Positions 26,701-34,866 of a stretch of DNA of 64,000 nt are shown here, piece after piece (position 1 is the first letter of the stretch; every line of letters begins with the position of its first letter). Location of the stretch: positions 115,063 through 179,062 of the forward strand of contig JAFURZ010000008.1 in the NCBI GenBank assembly GCA_017480785.1, in the 5' to 3' direction. The position numbers were made by a program, and so were the translations under genes. The stretch is from Bacteroidales bacterium. GTDB taxonomy: Bacteria > Bacteroidota > Bacteroidia > Bacteroidales > P3. Under the pieces are notes generated by a model. That model worked only from the letters and a program-made list of their open reading frames with translations. It was not told the DNA's origin and did not search any database.

Positions 26701-29372
26701 ACCCACTATCCACTTTAATACTTACGATGTACGACGATGCCCTGAACACCTACGGCAATCCCTCGTGGAGCCTCTGGCCGTGGCGCAGCCACCGCACAGA
26801 GGGCCTGTCACTCCACCGGCCTTATCTCTGCTGGGACCGTTACGATGGAAGGACGTGGCTCAACTACAACGGCACCTACCCCTCGGTATGGACCCTCAAG
26901 GAGGCGCTGCCTTACTACAACCGTTGGCGTGGAGGCATCATGTACAAGACAGCTGCCATGCGCAATGCCGCCGTGGTTACCACCTCGCTGGAGGTCGTGG
27001 AGGACGAGGCTACGCTGGATGCCGTAGTGCAGACCTCGGCCAACGGAGAGATTGGTGCTGTGGAAGAGGAGGAAGCCGAGGAGGCTATCTTCAGCATCGT
27101 GGAGAAAGAACCCGAGGTGCAGCTGCGCAGCAACCTCAGCACGCTGGCCTTCTTTGCCCCCGCGCTGCGCACCGATACGGCCGGTACGGCGACCTACCGC
27201 TTCACGGTGCCGGAGCTGCTCACGCGCTGGAACGTCAAGGGGCTGGCCGTCACCCGAGACCTCAAGACCGGCACATTGGATAGGACCCTCATCACCCAGA
27301 AGCCCCTCATGGTGCAGCCCAACATGCCACGCTTCCTGCGCAGCGGCGACTCGCTGAGCCTGATGGCCAAAGTGGTGCTGGCAGCTGACGCCGCCAGCAC
27401 AGAGGCTAAGGAGGTGGATGTCTCGTTCCTGCTGACCGATGCCGCTACAGGTGACACCTTGTGTCACCACACGGAACAGGTATTGGTGAAGGACGTCGCA
27501 CAGGTGCTGTTCGACGTCGAGGTGCCGCGCAACGTCTATGTGGCTACCTACCGTATCGTGGCCCAGACCGAAGGCATGAGCGACGGCGAGCAGGGGCAGC
27601 TGCCCGTGGTCACCAACCGTCAGGCCGTCACCGTCAGCCAGGCGCTCTACATCAACGGGGTGGGGGAGAAGCACTTCGCGATGCCCGAATGGCAGGCTGC
27701 GGGCGACACCCGCGAGCCCCTGCTGGTGGCCGCCGAGGTGACCGGCACCCCCCTCTGGCTGGCCGTCAAAAGCATGCCCTACCTCAAGGACTGCGAGAAC
27801 CCCTCCACCACCTATCTGGCCGACCAGCTATATGTGAACGGCCTGGGAAGGGATATTCTGGATAATCTTGGCAATCTAGATATTCTAGACAATATAGGAG
27901 GCACCAGCCGGCTGCGGATGAACGAGGACGTCAAGCAGACCCTGCTGCAAGCCACCCCCTGGGTGCGTGACGCCTTGGCCGAGGAAGACCAGATGGCGGC
28001 CGTGAGGAACTATTTCGACACCGCTGCACTCGAGCAATCGCGCAGGCAAGCCACCAAACAATTGCTGGAGCGGCAGAACGCCGACGGCGGATGGAGCTGG
28101 ATGCCCGACGGCAAGAGCAGCCTGTGGGTGACGCAGCAGGTGCTGAAGAGGGTGAAGAACAGCCAGTGGGAAGCGGAAAGCACGGAGCGGGCGCTGGCAT
28201 ACGTCGACCGAGAGCAGCAGCGGTATTACGACCGCTACATCAAACCTTACCTGAAGAAGGGGTACAAGTGGGAACCCACCGACATCGATTACCTCTACAC
28301 CCGTTCGTTCTACGGCCGCGCCTCCACCGAGGCCTACCGGTTCTACTACGACAATGCCCTGAAGCATTACCGTGACTACGGAAACCTCTACACGCAGGCG
28401 CAGCTGGCGCTCATCTTCCACCGCCATGGCGCGGCGTCCTCGGCGGGAGAAAAAGACAGTAAGGCAGCCCTCGACCTGTTGCGGAGGCTGAAAGAGAAGT
28501 CGCTCACCAGCGACGAGATGGGCCTCTACTGGCGCGACAACCAGGGCGGCTGGTGCTGGTACCAGCGCCCCGTCGAGACGCAGGCCCTCCTCATACAGGC
28601 CTTCGCCGAAATCACCCCCGACGACCGCGAGACCATCGGCCTGATGCAGCAATGGCTCCTCAAGCAGAAGCAGACCACCCACTGGGGCAACAGCCCCTCC
28701 ACCACCGAGGCTATCAGTGCACTGATGAGCCTCACCCCCGGCCCCTCTCCGATTGGAGAGGGGAGAGTGGAGTTGAGTGTTTTCGGAGAGACGCTCTCAG
28801 TTCCACACGCTCCACAATCCACACTCGAAGACTACCGCCAGCAGCGCTGGACCGGCACCGCCCTCGACAGCCTGCGAGCCCGCGGCAGCAATGACATCGT
28901 TGTCCGCAAGGCCGACGACGGTATCGCCTGGGGCGCTGTCTATTACCAGTTTGAAGACGACATGGATAAGATACCCTCCAGCGACATGGGCATCACGCTG
29001 AAGCGGAGCTTCAGCGTAGTGGGTAGTGGGGAGTTAACAGTGGGTAGTAAGGTGAAGGTGCGCATCGACATACAGTGCGACCGCGCGATGGAGTACCTCG
29101 AGCTTGTCGACGGACGCCCGTCGTGTGTCGAGCCCCTCAGCACCCGTGCCGGCTGGCGCTGGAACGACGGGCTGAGCTACTACATCACCGTGGGCAACAC
29201 CGACACCCGCTGCTACATCGAGCGGCTGGAGAAGGGCCGATACTGGCTTGAGTACGAGGTCTACGTCACCAATCCGGGCAGCTTCCTCAGCGGTCCCGTC
29301 ACCATGCAGTGCATGTACGCCCCCGAATTCCGGGCCACAGCCCCGGCCCAGACCCTCGAGGTGCAGCGATAA
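23769..29372 (+). CDS. Alpha-2-macroglobulin-family large surface protein
   Basis: This 1867-residue protein begins with a signal peptide (MKNKILTLLALLSAAFFAHG). Residues 20-330 look TPR-like/helical. The MG2 domain with DRPVYRPGDTVQVAVTLYRT lies near 477, then several MG-type domains. The A2M region TLITQKPLMVQPNMPRFLRS lies near 1175, and a helical thioester-domain-like toroid runs from about 1330 (KDCENPSTTYLADQLYVNGL). The thioester CxEQ is replaced by CENP, so covalent trapping is unlikely. Bacterial A2M proteins are thought to protect the envelope from proteases or to act in surface assembly. Five in-frame repeat insertions are visible (residues near 49, 957, 1361, 1654 and 1750), yet the frame stays open. 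Confidence 0.85.
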   Translation: MKNKILTLLALLSAAFFAHGQGDWSRFDKLMGEGSYKSAYALAEGVYNKWRVESGEWGAGSREALAAAYHMAQAAAVYQEDARDSAEARYRSLLPQLAPLEKALCHAFLGEYDSALVYEGVLKATPVESIKMYCDGGKTDNMTPTAYDVVVVAMQGRGMLTPRQQVEWQRRLCDFHAGDGDELRIWHDCRLLDYLAQVPNQPMGIGIYQCNIDKYRGTKSGQVASLYAKAANHCRWQQKDLVQAVRYCDTAIARWPKSQGGVECANIRSQITAPRLQFSREQHFLYPQREELMGVDYANLERIHLRLIKEPAAYMTDEQLAKKKALREWTVDVPRPDAYGEASACFALPALPEGKYRLLAAPTANFAKGMATTELHVTDIALRYTDDGRGLVVDRETGAPVAGQQVKLLQPKQYYPKLEERLLQTVVTAADGTYRFDSLPPRNSVINIERNGYSIGTAIYNRGNTVPDGRRTQFHLVSDRPVYRPGDTVQVAVTLYRTDGRNGELLAAGHLFQLTLSDPNGQQVQQLELTTDDFGMAHCALPLPTDRLAGHWMVRVQDDTGNDMLGLRVEEYKQPRFMVSLGTENGVPAFGKPYTVQGLAAAYSGVSIGGARVQYTVTRTRHFWRWGPSLSTEVAQGEVQTAADGTFKVSFTPEPDSNIELSTKPVFSYRVRVTVTDLNGESHDAETTLRVGYRHLFVRLKEIGSDLSELPSVGVDLTDINGTPQQGRVEVTLERLRRPEPMKLAPAVLKEGMLQTIDREDYRRRFPQYIYDRKENDRRQWAAEWRWTGVATNGKVGLPPLQGGIYRIVAWTIDGQDTVADTTYTVLTPVADKVARTDEVLWADQDKATAHPGERVTFRLGSAYKEVKAFYWIEYGERQTLRTGWLALGDRLQEVAVDIDSSMLGGLTMTVVVSYKGQAFTKSLSVDVPYSHKQQKVEIATFRDKLLPGEQEEWTIRVGSGECVVDSSRGQVLPTIHYPLSTLILTMYDDALNTYGNPSWSLWPWRSHRTEGLSLHRPYLCWDRYDGRTWLNYNGTYPSVWTLKEALPYYNRWRGGIMYKTAAMRNAAVVTTSLEVVEDEATLDAVVQTSANGEIGAVEEEEAEEAIFSIVEKEPEVQLRSNLSTLAFFAPALRTDTAGTATYRFTVPELLTRWNVKGLAVTRDLKTGTLDRTLITQKPLMVQPNMPRFLRSGDSLSLMAKVVLAADAASTEAKEVDVSFLLTDAATGDTLCHHTEQVLVKDVAQVLFDVEVPRNVYVATYRIVAQTEGMSDGEQGQLPVVTNRQAVTVSQALYINGVGEKHFAMPEWQAAGDTREPLLVAAEVTGTPLWLAVKSMPYLKDCENPSTTYLADQLYVNGLGRDILDNLGNLDILDNIGGTSRLRMNEDVKQTLLQATPWVRDALAEEDQMAAVRNYFDTAALEQSRRQATKQLLERQNADGGWSWMPDGKSSLWVTQQVLKRVKNSQWEAESTERALAYVDREQQRYYDRYIKPYLKKGYKWEPTDIDYLYTRSFYGRASTEAYRFYYDNALKHYRDYGNLYTQAQLALIFHRHGAASSAGEKDSKAALDLLRRLKEKSLTSDEMGLYWRDNQGGWCWYQRPVETQALLIQAFAEITPDDRETIGLMQQWLLKQKQTTHWGNSPSTTEAISALMSLTPGPSPIGEGRVELSVFGETLSVPHAPQSTLEDYRQQRWTGTALDSLRARGSNDIVVRKADDGIAWGAVYYQFEDDMDKIPSSDMGITLKRSFSVVGSGELTVGSKVKVRIDIQCDRAMEYLELVDGRPSCVEPLSTRAGWRWNDGLSYYITVGNTDTRCYIERLEKGRYWLEYEVYVTNPGSFLSGPVTMQCMYAPEFRATAPAQTLEVQR
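23914..23949 (+). repeat. In-frame heptamer array in the A2M gene
   Basis: GTGGAGA-GTGGAAA-GTGGGGA-GTGGGGA, period 7, translated WRVESGEWGAGS. Confidence 0.7.
26639..26715 (+). repeat. In-frame inverted heptamer array in the A2M gene
   Basis: AGTGGGG units and GTAGTGGATAG, a central spacer, then CTACCCACTATCCACTACCC and further ACTATCC. It adds about 26 residues (GSGECVVDSSRGQVLPTIHY) and keeps frame. Confidence 0.8.
27851..27899 (+). repeat. In-frame 9-bp repeat stretch in the A2M gene
   Basis: GATATTCTG, GATAATCTT, GGCAATCTA, GATATTCTA, GACAATATA: 9-bp periodicity, translated DILDNLGNLDILDNIGG. Confidence 0.6.
28729..28830 (+). repeat. In-frame CCCCTCTCC element in the A2M gene
   Basis: Contains the BIME-like half element (GGCCCCTCTCCGATTGGAGA) followed by imperfect inverted GTGGA-rich repeats. 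Translated SLTPGPSPIGEGRVELSVFG; the frame is kept. Confidence 0.8.
29016..29050 (+). repeat. In-frame heptamer array near the end of the A2M gene
   Basis: GTAGTGG-GTAGTGG, then AGTTAAC-AGTGGGT-AGTAAGG, translated VVGSGELTVGSK. Confidence 0.65.
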
Positions 29373-29411
29373 TCTGCCTTCAACGCCCTTCTTTCCGCTG
29401 TTGTTTCATTG

Positions 29412-29450
29412 CTGTTCTTTTACTGTTCTTTTAGAAAAGTAAAAGAACAG
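29412..29450. repeat. 11-bp CTGTTCTTTTA palindrome downstream of the A2M gene
   Basis: CTGTTCTTTTA repeated, centre AGAAA, then AGTAAAAGAACAG; 13 bp pair perfectly (29412-29424 with 29438-29450). It may double as a terminator. The same unit recurs at 55781-55812. Confidence 0.7.
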
Positions 29451-29534
29451 CAGACAATTTGTTGATAATCAGCATATCAAAAGTATGGTTTGAAAATGGT
29501 GGTAAAAAAACTTGCAATTTACTAATATTCTTTA

Positions 29535-29542
29535 TACCTTTG
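29535..29542 (+). promoter_or_regulatory. -7 box TACCTTTG of the fused oxidoreductase gene
   Basis: TACCTTTG, 59 nt before the ATG, with CTTG 20 nt upstream as a near-consensus -33 element. Confidence 0.65.
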
Positions 29543-29601
29543 TGGCGGTATAATTGAATACCATTTTTGATGCAAACTATTAATCTATAAAACGATACGA
29601 T

Positions 29602-32600
29602 ATGTACAAGATTGAAAGGCATCCCATACTCGACATTCCGCAGCGCGAGAAGGTGGAGTTTTTGTTTGAAGGCAAACCGGTGACCGGCTATCAGGGCTAC
29701 ACCATCGCCAAGGCGTTGCACGAAGCCGGCTATCCCGTGCACAGCCATTCCCTCCGTGGTCGCAACCGCTCGCTGGAGTGCGGCATCGGCAAGTGTGGCG
29801 CCTGCGAGATGCTGGTCGACGGCGTGGTGCGCCGCATCTGCATCACCCCGGTCGACGGGGTGCGCGAGGTGCGCCTCATCACCCACGAGGCCGACCTGCC
29901 GGGCGTCACCTTCGAGGCCCCCGTCAAAGGGCAGGCCGACAGGGCCCTGACCATCTACAAGACCACCGTCGCCATTGTGGGTGCCGGTCCGGCAGGCTTG
30001 GCCTGCCGCGAGCAGCTGAATGCCTTCGGGGTGGACAATCTTGTCATCGACAACAATGCCCGTATCGGTGGCCAGTTCAATATGCAGACCCACCAGTTCT
30101 TCTTCTTCGAGCGGGAGAAGAAGTACGGCGGCATGCGCGGCTTCGACATTGCCAAGACCCTTGCCGGCGACAGCCAGGAGGGCATCCTGCTGAACCATAC
30201 GGTGTGGGACCTCCTCGAGGGTCCGCGCATCGCGATAAAGAACATCGTCACCGGCGAGATGGCCTATGTCGACGCGCAGCATCTGGTGGTGGCCACGGGC
30301 GCCGTGCCGTTCATGCCGGCCTTCGGGAACGACGACGTGCCGGGCGTCTACACCGCCGCCGTCTTCCAGAAGATGATGAACCAGGAGCACACCCTGCTGG
30401 GCAAGCGGGTGCTCACCATCGGCGCGGGCAACATCGGCTACCTCACCTCCTACCAGGCCGTGCAGGCCGGCGCCACCATCAAGGCCATCATCGAGGCCAT
30501 GCCCCGCGAGGGTGGGTTCCCAGTGCAGGCCAACCGTGTGCGCAGGCTGGGTATCCCCATTATGACGGGTTATACGCTCGTGCGTGCCATACCCAACGAG
30601 GACCGTACCGGCATCACCGGGGCTGTCATCGCCAAGTGCGAGAACTTCAAGGCCATCCCCGGCACCGAACAGGTGGTGGACGATATCGATATCATCAATA
30701 TATGCACTGGCCTCACGCCCGACAACCAGCTGCTCACGAAGGGCAAGGAACTCTTTGGCCATCAGGTGTACGGCGTGGGCGACGCCGTGCGCATTGGCGA
30801 GGGCACCAGCGCCGTGCTCCGTGGCCGGCAGGCGGCCTACGAGATTGCGCAGAACATGGGACTGCGCTACAATTACGACGAGTATCTCGACATCTCGCGC
30901 CAGTACATCGACTCGCAGCAGCACCCGATACGCATCAAGGAGCGTCCCGACCTGCCCAGCGAGGAGCGCATGCGGCTGCGTCCCTTCGTGCAGCTCGACT
31001 GCCTCTACGGCTTCGCCTGCAACCCCTGCACCTTCAGCTGTCCGCAGGGCGCCATCAGCAAGCCCACTACCAGCAGCACCCCCACGGTGGACTATGACAA
31101 GTGCATCGGCTGCATGGAGTGCGTCAACCACTGCCCCGGCCTGGCTATCTTCGGCTACAACCTGCAGAAGAACTGGTGTTTCCTGCCCATCGAATACACG
31201 GTGGACGAAGGCGCCGAAGTGTATTTGGTAGACAACAACGGCAGCAAGATTGGCGAGGGCAAGGTGGAGAAAATACTCAAGAAAGACAATAAGACCAATG
31301 TGGCGCGCGTGAAAGTGGAAAGTGGAAAGATGACAGATGTGAAGGGTTTCATCGTCAAAGACCGCTATCCTGAGCAATTAACTTTCAACTCTCAACTTTC
31401 AACTTTCAACTCACAGACCTACATCTGCCACTGCGAGGACATCACCGACGAGCAGATGCTCCAGGCCGTTGGCTCCGACCGCAAGTACATCTCGGTCGAC
31501 GAGTTGAAGCACATCACCCGCATGGGTATGGGTCCCTGCCGCGGCAAGCGGTGCATAGCGCGGGCACGCCAGCTGCTGCGCGCCCACGGCATCGAGCTCA
31601 CGGGCGACGCCACGCCCCGTGCGCCGTTGAGCAACCAGGTGTCTCTGGGCGATGTCTACACCGAGGGCCGCAAGGAGGTCTATGTCTTCCCGAAGCACAA
31701 CGACGTGCAGCACGAGGAGGTGAAGGTGTTCATCGCCGGCGGCGGCATTGCGGGCAGCGGCCTGTTCCGCTACTTCAGCGAGGCAGGCCTCAAGCCGGTG
31801 ATGGTCAACTGGAGCCGTGGTGCCTCGTGGCGCAACATCGGCGGCGGACGTCCGGCTTTCAGCAATCCCGACATCGCCGACATCGCACAGCACAGCCATG
31901 AGATATTCAAGCAGATACAGGCTGTGCACAATATCAACTACAAGCCGACGCACTATGTGAACCTGGTGCACGACGACGCCACCTATCGTGCCCTCGACGC
32001 CAGCCGTGCATGGAGTGACGCCTACATGATTGACCGCAAGGACTTCAAGAAGGAGATATCGCCCCTGTGGGACGACAGCCGCGACACCTACAGCCACGCC
32101 CTCATCACGCGCGACTGCTGGCAGGCCACCCCGGGCCGCGTCATCGACTACATCCGCGGCATCGGCGTCTCGCTCGGCGGCCGCTACTACGAGGACACCG
32201 AGCTGCTCAGCGTGTGGCGCAAAGGCGACAAGGTGGTGGCCCTGGTGCGCAACCATGAGGGCAAGTACATAGAGTACACCACCGACCACTTCGTCAATGC
32301 CATGGGCTGGGGTGCCGAACGCTTCACCGATATGCTCGGCATCGACACAGGGCTCTATCCCGTGAAACACCAGGCCTTCATCACCCGCCGCCTGCCCATG
32401 ATGGGACCCAACGGCAGTCCGCTCGACATGATTATCGACCGCCGTCACTACAAGGGCTTCAGCGCCGTCTACGGGCAGCAGTTCGAGCATACGGGCCAGA
32501 TTATCGGCTGCGCCAGCCCCGACACCGACGCCTACGAGACGCGCCAGAACATCAAGTACAACAGCAAGGAGTTTTTGGAGATAGTCAGCCAGGTCTTCGC

Positions 32601-32844
32601 CGAGTGGTTGCCGAGCCTCAAGGATGTCAGCTTCCTCGCCTGCTGGGCGGGCCGCTACACCGAGCCGCGCTACATCGTCGACCCCGAGGTGGGTCTGCTC
32701 ACCGGCTTGCGTGGCCACGGCTTCATGCTGGGCCAGTACCTTGCCAAACTCTACGTGGATAAGTACCTCGGCCGTGAGGTGCCCGGCTACATGAAAGACC
32801 TTGCCCTCAGCGGACATGGCCTCTCGGAGAACGCCTTCAAGTAA
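29602..32844 (+). CDS. Single-chain HcnABC/sarcosine-oxidase-like amino acid dehydrogenase
   Basis: This 1080-residue fusion combines, in order: a [2Fe-2S] domain (Cys60, 65, 68, 80), a pyridine-nucleotide-disulfide-type flavoprotein (GAGPAG 127-132, TIGAGNIGY near 272-280), a two-cluster ferredoxin (Cys467/473/476/480 and Cys501/504/507/511), a BFD-like [2Fe-2S] domain (Cys609, 611, 646, 651), and a DAO-type FAD oxidoreductase (AGGGIAGSG 712-720 to the end). In other bacteria these correspond to the separate subunits A, B and C of hydrogen cyanide synthase, opine/octopine oxidase or D-hydroxyproline dehydrogenase. The substrate is therefore probably a glycine-, imino- or N-substituted amino acid. 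Residues 591-606 are repeat-encoded. The gene is monocistronic, with its own promoter and a strong terminator. Confidence 0.85.
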   Translation: MYKIERHPILDIPQREKVEFLFEGKPVTGYQGYTIAKALHEAGYPVHSHSLRGRNRSLECGIGKCGACEMLVDGVVRRICITPVDGVREVRLITHEADLPGVTFEAPVKGQADRALTIYKTTVAIVGAGPAGLACREQLNAFGVDNLVIDNNARIGGQFNMQTHQFFFFEREKKYGGMRGFDIAKTLAGDSQEGILLNHTVWDLLEGPRIAIKNIVTGEMAYVDAQHLVVATGAVPFMPAFGNDDVPGVYTAAVFQKMMNQEHTLLGKRVLTIGAGNIGYLTSYQAVQAGATIKAIIEAMPREGGFPVQANRVRRLGIPIMTGYTLVRAIPNEDRTGITGAVIAKCENFKAIPGTEQVVDDIDIINICTGLTPDNQLLTKGKELFGHQVYGVGDAVRIGEGTSAVLRGRQAAYEIAQNMGLRYNYDEYLDISRQYIDSQQHPIRIKERPDLPSEERMRLRPFVQLDCLYGFACNPCTFSCPQGAISKPTTSSTPTVDYDKCIGCMECVNHCPGLAIFGYNLQKNWCFLPIEYTVDEGAEVYLVDNNGSKIGEGKVEKILKKDNKTNVARVKVESGKMTDVKGFIVKDRYPEQLTFNSQLSTFNSQTYICHCEDITDEQMLQAVGSDRKYISVDELKHITRMGMGPCRGKRCIARARQLLRAHGIELTGDATPRAPLSNQVSLGDVYTEGRKEVYVFPKHNDVQHEEVKVFIAGGGIAGSGLFRYFSEAGLKPVMVNWSRGASWRNIGGGRPAFSNPDIADIAQHSHEIFKQIQAVHNINYKPTHYVNLVHDDATYRALDASRAWSDAYMIDRKDFKKEISPLWDDSRDTYSHALITRDCWQATPGRVIDYIRGIGVSLGGRYYEDTELLSVWRKGDKVVALVRNHEGKYIEYTTDHFVNAMGWGAERFTDMLGIDTGLYPVKHQAFITRRLPMMGPNGSPLDMIIDRRHYKGFSAVYGQQFEHTGQIIGCASPDTDAYETRQNIKYNSKEFLEIVSQVFAEWLPSLKDVSFLACWAGRYTEPRYIVDPEVGLLTGLRGHGFMLGQYLAKLYVDKYLGREVPGYMKDLALSGHGLSENAFK
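31308..31412 (+). repeat. Inverted heptamer arrays inside the fused oxidoreductase gene
   Basis: GTGAAAGTGGAAAGTGGAAA at 31313-31332 faces CAACTCTCAACTTTCAACTT at 31386-31405, period 7, mutually complementary. The second arm is translated EQLTFNSQLSTFNSQT at the linker before the BFD domain. Frame is kept. Confidence 0.7.
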
Positions 32845-32851
32845 TAAATAA

Positions 32852-32882
32852 AAGACGGGCCGCGGTTTCCGCGGCCCGTCTT
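32852..32882. terminator. Bidirectional intrinsic terminator
   Basis: 14-bp perfect stem AAGACGGGCCGCGG / CCGCGGCCCGTCTT with TTT loop, between the fused oxidoreductase (+) and the lipoprotein gene (-); T-rich on the minus side. Confidence 0.85.
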
Positions 32883-32884
32883 GT

Positions 32885-33298
32885 CTACAGCCTCACGTAC
32901 TTGTAGACCGACGTCGTATTGTAGTCGCTGACGTAAACCTCCTTTTCCAGCCGCAGGCTGTCGAGAAGTATAATTACGTCGGAGCCCCAAGTGGGTTCGT
33001 CGTAGAGGATGGAGTCTCCCTGCACTGAGTATCCGGTGCTGTCGGCGAAGTACACTCCCGTGGAGGTGTTCTTGACCGACGAGACAAACATGCCGTCGGC
33101 ACGGTACTCGTCGATGGCGACCAGGTATGACGGTAGGCTTTGCCCGTCCATCGACTCTTGTTGCCACCGGCCTACCAGCAGCTCGGCGGTGGATGGAGTT
33201 GGAGTGCCTCCGTTGGGGAAATGGTTCTCGGGCTCGCAGGCCGTCAGGGTCAGCATCGCGGCTGTCAGAAGCGTGGCCAGTCGGGTTGTTTTCTTCAT
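32885..33298 (-). CDS. Small lipocalin-like lipoprotein
   Basis: This 137-residue protein has a lipoprotein signal (MKKTTRLATLLTAAMLTLTA then Cys21), so it is probably anchored in the outer membrane. After a short Pro/Thr linker (ENHFPNGGTPTPSTAE) comes LLVGRWQQESMDGQ, a typical opening of small lipocalin-like domains of Bacteroidota (LVGTW-type), followed by beta-rich sequence to the end. The function is unknown. It is monocistronic, convergent with the fused oxidoreductase gene and sharing its terminator. The start at 33298 is fixed by the signal peptide. Confidence 0.72.
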   Translation of the reverse strand: MKKTTRLATLLTAAMLTLTACEPENHFPNGGTPTPSTAELLVGRWQQESMDGQSLPSYLVAIDEYRADGMFVSSVKNTSTGVYFADSTGYSVQGDSILYDEPTWGSDVIILLDSLRLEKEVYVSDYNTTSVYKYVRL

Positions 33299-33380
33299 CT
33301 TTTTGTGTTTTTAGGGGTTTATACATCAACATAATACCCATTTTTTGACCGAAATCTGACAACGGTAGAAAAAAAAGTTG

Positions 33381-33388
33381 TATCTTTG
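33381..33388 (+). promoter_or_regulatory. -7 box TATCTTTG placed 8 nt before the polymerase ATG
   Basis: TATCTTTGCAGTTGCAATG: the ATG at 33397 is 8 nt after the box, so the mRNA has almost no leader. The same spacing occurs at 35785-35801. Confidence 0.7.
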
Positions 33389-33396
33389 CAGTTGCA

Positions 33397-34866
33397 ATGA
33401 GCAGTTATATCGCCATAGACCTCAAGTCGTTCTACGCCTCGGTGGAGTGCGTGGAGAGGGGACTCAACCCCCTGACCACCAACTTGGTGGTGGCCGACGT
33501 GTCGCGCACCGACAAGACCATCTGCCTGGCAGTGTCGCCGTCGCTGAAGGCCTACGGCATATCCGGACGAGCCCGCCTCTTCGAGGTGGTGCACCGCCTG
33601 CGCGAAGTGAACCGCGACCGCCTCTACCATTCGCCCGAAGGCATCCTGCGGGGCAAGTCGGTCCACGACCCTGAGCTCAAAGCCCGCCCCGACCTCGAGG
33701 TGGATTACATCGCCGCCAAGCCCCGCATGGCCTTCTACCTCGACTACAGCGCCCGCATCTATCAGGTCTACCTTCGCTATATCGCCCCCGAGGACATCCA
33801 CGTCTATTCCATCGACGAGGTCTTCATCGACGCCACCCACTACCTCGCCACCTATCACTGCACGGCCCACGAACTGGCTATGCGCATGATACGCGAGGTG
33901 CTGCGTGAAACCGGCATCACCGCCACCGCCGGCATCGGCACCAACCTTTACCTCTGCAAGGTGGCCATGGATATTGTGGCCAAGCACATGCCCCCCGACA
34001 GCGACGGGGTGCGTATTGCCGAGTTGGACGAGATGGGCTACCGGCGGCAGCTGTGGAGCCACACTCCGCTGACCGACTTCTGGCGTGTGGGCCGGGGCAT
34101 CAGCCACAAACTGCAGTCCCACGGCCTGTACACCATGGGCGACGTGGCTCGCCAGTCGCTTACCGACGAGGCGTTGCTCTACCGCCTTTTCGGCGTCAAC
34201 GCCGAGCTGCTCATTGACCATGCCTGGGGATGGGAACCTTGTACGATGAAGGAAATCAAGTCCTATCGCCCCACGACCCATTCGCTCTCCTCCAGCCAGG
34301 TGCTCACCGACCCCTACTCCTTCGCCAAGGCCCGCGTCGTGACTCGTGAGATGGCCGATGCCGTGGCCCTCCATCTGGTCGACAAGCAGTTGGTCTCCGA
34401 CCAGTTCAGCCTCATGGTGAACTATGACACCTCGAACCGGCCCACCTCCGACATGGTGAGCGACTGGTACGGCCGCCGTGTGCCGCGGCCCGCCCACGGC
34501 AGCACCCGCCTGCCCAAGCCATCCAACTCCAGCCGGCTGATAATCCAGGCCCTCATGGAACTCTACGACTCCCTTGTCGACCGCAACCTGCTGGTGCGCC
34601 GCATCACTATCGGCACCTATAACGTCACGCCGGCCTCGGCGCAGCAGGCACCTGCGCGCCAGCTCGACCTCTTCTCCGACGCCGCGAGCGAGAGTCAGCG
34701 CCTGCAGCAGGAACAGGACTCCCTCGAGCGTGAGCACCGCATGCAGCTGGCCACCCTCGCCATCAAAAAGAAGTTCGGCAAGAACGCCATCCTGCGCGGC
34801 ACCGACTTTGAAGAGGGCGCTACCACGCGTGACAGAAACCGTCAGATAGGAGGTCACCATGAGTAA
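33397..34866 (+). CDS. Y-family DNA polymerase (UmuC/UvrX-like)
   Basis: This 489-residue translesion polymerase shows the catalytic palm motifs IAIDLKSFYASVE (Asp8) and YSIDEVFID (Asp140-Glu141), the little-finger domain, and a C-terminal beta-clamp motif QLDLF near residue 422. AVSPSLKAYGISGRARLFEV matches the UvrX/ImuB-like branch carried by phages, plasmids and many Firmicutes and Bacteroidota. It bypasses DNA lesions with low fidelity. The next gene overlaps by 8 nt and encodes the small YolD-like partner usually found with this branch. The promoter lies immediately at the start codon. No LexA-type operator was recognised. Confidence 0.9.
   Translation: MSSYIAIDLKSFYASVECVERGLNPLTTNLVVADVSRTDKTICLAVSPSLKAYGISGRARLFEVVHRLREVNRDRLYHSPEGILRGKSVHDPELKARPDLEVDYIAAKPRMAFYLDYSARIYQVYLRYIAPEDIHVYSIDEVFIDATHYLATYHCTAHELAMRMIREVLRETGITATAGIGTNLYLCKVAMDIVAKHMPPDSDGVRIAELDEMGYRRQLWSHTPLTDFWRVGRGISHKLQSHGLYTMGDVARQSLTDEALLYRLFGVNAELLIDHAWGWEPCTMKEIKSYRPTTHSLSSSQVLTDPYSFAKARVVTREMADAVALHLVDKQLVSDQFSLMVNYDTSNRPTSDMVSDWYGRRVPRPAHGSTRLPKPSNSSRLIIQALMELYDSLVDRNLLVRRITIGTYNVTPASAQQAPARQLDLFSDAASESQRLQQEQDSLEREHRMQLATLAIKKKFGKNAILRGTDFEEGATTRDRNRQIGGHHE

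Noticed and set aside
29431-32817. Two long minus-strand frames opposite the fused oxidoreductase
   Set aside because: His/Val/Leu-rich low-complexity antisense frames; the plus-strand protein has all redox motifs.
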